From Candidatus Neomicrothrix sp. UBA6944 (GTDB lineage: Bacteria; Actinomycetota; Acidimicrobiia; Acidimicrobiales; Poriferisodalaceae): a stretch of DNA of 50,879 nucleotides. Position numbers and translations under genes: made by a program. Numbering within the stretch: the first letter of the stretch is position 1; each line of letters starts with the position of its first letter. The DNA lies in the NCBI GenBank assembly GCA_002448715.1, contig DJZU01000028.1, positions 1-50,879 of the forward strand. Reading direction: 5' to 3'. The notes beneath the pieces were generated by a model. That model saw nothing but the letters and a program-made list of their open reading frames with translations. It was not told the origin of the DNA and did not search any database. Positions 49,302 through 50,879 of the stretch are shown here, in pieces.

Positions 49302-49799
49302 ATGGTCGAAATGGAGTTGCTGGGGGTTCAGGTTGAATTGCCCTCGAACAGTCCGCTGTTGTTACTTAGAGAGATGGTGGGGCAAGGCCGGGTCCTGCCA
49401 GTTGTCATAGACACTCCCGAGGCGCATGCGATCCATCGAGGCATAGAAGGTATTCGTCTGGCCCGCCCGCTAACCCACGATTTACTGGTTGCCATGTTGG
49501 AGGATCTCCAGGCAACCGTTACCTCGGTTACCGTCACTGAATTACGGGAGCGTACTTTTTTTGCTGAGATTGAGCTGGAAGTAGCAGGTCAACGTCATCT
49601 GATCTCAGCGAGACCAAGTGATGCGATTGCGATAGCGGTCCGCACCGAAACCCCGATTTATGCATCGGAAGAAGTGTTAGCAGAGGCTGGGCAAGTGATC
49701 GCCACGCACCCATCTGATGAAGAACAAGACAATGACCCCGACGAACTTCTTGATGAATTCAAGCAATTTCTTGATGACGTCAGCCCGGACGACTTTTGA
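49302..49799 (+). CDS. Bifunctional nuclease domain protein (DUF151)
   Basis: A 165-aa protein of the BFN/DUF151 family. It has MELLGVQVELPSNSPLLLLRE at the N-terminus, RVLPVVIDTPEAHAIHRG, HDLLVAMLEDL and SARPSDAIAIAVRTETPIY, which are all family landmarks; the C-terminus is acidic. Plant and bacterial members are reported to have DNase/RNase activity, but the in vivo role is unclear. It is the counterpart of Rv1829 next to garA. A 13-bp hairpin follows the stop. Confidence 0.9.
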   Translation: MVEMELLGVQVELPSNSPLLLLREMVGQGRVLPVVIDTPEAHAIHRGIEGIRLARPLTHDLLVAMLEDLQATVTSVTVTELRERTFFAEIELEVAGQRHLISARPSDAIAIAVRTETPIYASEEVLAEAGQVIATHPSDEEQDNDPDELLDEFKQFLDDVSPDDF

Positions 49800-49817
49800 A
49801 TCTCGGCTGCGTGACTA

Positions 49818-49846
49818 GATTGTTCGCGCGCTGCGCGCGAACAATC
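49818..49846. terminator. Perfect 13-bp hairpin between bifunctional nuclease and MerR genes
   Basis: GATTGTTCGCGCG (49818-49830), loop CTG, then CGCGCGAACAATC (49834-49846). It is a very stable stem with no T tract. It starts 19 bases after the nuclease stop, so a U-less actinobacterial terminator is the best guess; an operator or extragenic palindrome is possible. Confidence 0.6.
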
Positions 49847-49955
49847 GCGCGTAGGGTGGTTGCTTAGTGGCGCTTTTGCTCGTACTGTGGCATCACATTG
49901 ACGTAGTTTCATCGATGTGATCGCACCGATGAATGGCCGAGGCGGAGGCAAAACG

Positions 49956-50414
49956 GTGACCGAAGGCATAGTGGAATCCGGCTTCTCTGGAAAGCGAACA
50001 GCCGAGCTAGTGGGAATTACCTACCGGCAATTGGACTATTGGGCGAGAACAGATCTCATTCGACCGTCGTTAGCTGATGCTCAAGGCAGTGGCAGCAGGC
50101 GGGCCTATTCATACCAAGACCTTCTAGAACTGAAAGTAGTCAAGACACTCCTTGATGCTGGCATCAGGCTAGAAATGGTGCGAGACGTCTTCTCTTATCT
50201 CCGAGAAAACCTCGGCACCGATGTCGCTTCTGCGAATCTCGTGATCAACGGTTCGTCTCCTGTGCTGGTATCCGGTGAAGAGATCATTGACCTAATTCAT
50301 AAAGGGCAAGGCGTGCTCAATGTTCTACCCCTGGCAGGAGTAAAGGAAGAATTGGACAACGCGATCATCGACTTGTTCCCTGCAGTTGAAGACCAAATTA
50401 GGGCAACCGGTTAA
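49956..50414 (+). CDS. MerR-family transcriptional regulator (Rv1828-like)
   Basis: A 152-aa DNA-binding regulator from GTG 49956, which has GGAGG seven bases upstream; earlier in-frame starts at 49917 (GTG) and 49929 (ATG) are less well placed. The winged helix-turn-helix has ELVGITYRQLDYWARTDLIRPS, RRAYSYQDLLELKVVKTLLDAGI, and then VRDVFSYLREN. The C-terminal part lacks an obvious metal or ligand motif, as in Rv1828. It lies beside garA and the nuclease gene as in mycobacteria. A CACAT...ATGTG dyad spans about 49891-49919 upstream and could be its operator. Confidence 0.88.
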   Translation: MTEGIVESGFSGKRTAELVGITYRQLDYWARTDLIRPSLADAQGSGSRRAYSYQDLLELKVVKTLLDAGIRLEMVRDVFSYLRENLGTDVASANLVINGSSPVLVSGEEIIDLIHKGQGVLNVLPLAGVKEELDNAIIDLFPAVEDQIRATG

Positions 50415-50426
50415 AAACGCAATTAG

Positions 50427-50831
50427 CTAGGAATCTTCTGGAGCGAAACGCATCGACGCCGAGTTCATGCAATAACGGTCACCAGTAGGTTGCGGGCCGT
50501 CGGGGAAGATATGACCCAAATGAGCGCCGCAGCTATGACACACGGCTTCAACGCGCACCATTCCGTGAGAGTTGTCGATCTTGGTCTCAACTGCTGCTTC
50601 AGAGAGCGGTTGCCAAAAGCTTGGCCAACCCGACCCCGATTCATATTTCGTTTCGCTAGAAAATAGATCGGCGTCACAAACCACGCACTGGTAGATACCT
50701 GCCGCTTTGAGGTCCCAGGTGTCGCCGGTGAAGGCTTGCTCAGTACCGGCCTCCTGTGTGACGTGGTATTGAAGAGGCGTCAACCGTTGCCGAAGGTCCT
50801 CTTCGTTAAAATTTTTCACATTGTCGCTCAT
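50427..50831 (-). CDS. msrB: Peptide-methionine (R)-S-oxide reductase
   Basis: Repairs oxidised methionine (R-epimer) in proteins, 134 aa. A structural zinc is held by CVVCD and CHSCG. SGSGWPSFWQPL and HLGHIFPDGPQPTGDRYCMNS carry the substrate-binding His and the catalytic Cys near residue 121. ATG 50831 has GAAAG upstream. It converges with the MerR gene, 12 bases apart. Confidence 0.96.
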   Translation of the reverse strand: MSDNVKNFNEEDLRQRLTPLQYHVTQEAGTEQAFTGDTWDLKAAGIYQCVVCDADLFSSETKYESGSGWPSFWQPLSEAAVETKIDNSHGMVRVEAVCHSCGAHLGHIFPDGPQPTGDRYCMNSASMRFAPEDS

Positions 50832-50879
50832 TGCATGACTTTCAGAGAAATGTTGGATGAAGTTGTGGACGAAGAACAG

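Noticed and set aside
1..50879. CRISPR arrays, insertion sequences or defence islands
   Set aside because: No regularly spaced direct repeats, transposase or nuclease-helicase clusters were seen; nearly every gene is recognisable housekeeping.

Overview
The window looks like a piece of the main chromosome of a free-living actinobacterium of roughly 50% GC, most likely a lineage such as the Acidimicrobiia. That placement is an inference from gene order and sequence recognition, not from a database search. Two blocks have the gene order known from Mycobacterium tuberculosis. One is TPR protein / HAD phosphatase / tlyA / nadK / recN / steA / steB / pyrG / nudix / xerD ... scpA / scpB / rluB / cmk / der (the Rv1691-Rv1713 region). 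The other is pgsA / gcvH / garA / MerR and bifunctional nuclease (the Rv1822-Rv1830 region). I see no insertion sequence, prophage, CRISPR array, toxin-antitoxin pair or obvious foreign island; almost everything is housekeeping.

Layout. 1-336: end of an rRNA operon (23S-5S spacer, 5S rRNA, terminator). 407-6407: TPR protein, class I aldolase (fbaB), 2-oxoglutarate:ferredoxin oxidoreductase (korAB) and a HAD phosphatase. 6503-13553: a tightly overlapping run tlyA-nadK-recN-steA-steB-GT2-MraY-like transferase (RNA methylation, NADP supply, DNA repair, cell separation and envelope glycans). 13555-18039: pyrG, Nudix, xerD, an HD protein and an unknown membrane protein. 18058-29404: trpS facing scpA-scpB-rluB-tyrA-aroA/cmk fusion-plsC, then ispH facing a DUF512 radical-SAM-like gene, der and a small zinc-ribbon membrane protein. 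29457-31518: tRNA-Pro(GGG), a terminator, a LOG-family gene and a ferredoxin-reductase-like flavoprotein. 31519-35416: a regulated-looking leader and class I ribonucleotide reductase (nrdAB). 35529-41196: the B12-dependent methylmalonyl-CoA mutase module (meaB, mutB, mutA) with an unrelated membrane gene between. 41281-50831: leuS, thrB, a TPP-dependent enzyme, an SRAP protein, a HIT protein, pgsA, gcvH, garA-like, bifunctional nuclease, MerR regulator and msrB.

How it works together. Carbon flow is well represented: aldolase, ferredoxin-linked 2-oxoglutarate oxidation, propionyl/methylmalonyl-CoA conversion, glycine cleavage, and a GarA-type FHA switch that in mycobacteria controls 2-oxoglutarate metabolism. 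Chromosome maintenance (recN, xerD, scpAB), nucleotide supply (pyrG, cmk, nrdAB) and envelope genes (steAB, GT2, PNPT, plsC, pgsA) fill most of the rest.

The strongest non-gene signal is a repeated promoter architecture. At least eleven genes that begin a transcription unit have a TANNNT hexamer 6 or 7 bases before the start codon, as expected for leaderless mRNAs, and this rule revises several start codons. Other points worth a look are the single-polypeptide AroA-Cmk fusion, the GarA homologue carrying a zinc ribbon, an atypical MraY-like transferase paired with a GT2 enzyme, and a 40-codon ORF overlapping the pyrG start. I found no convincing entirely new defence or mobile system.
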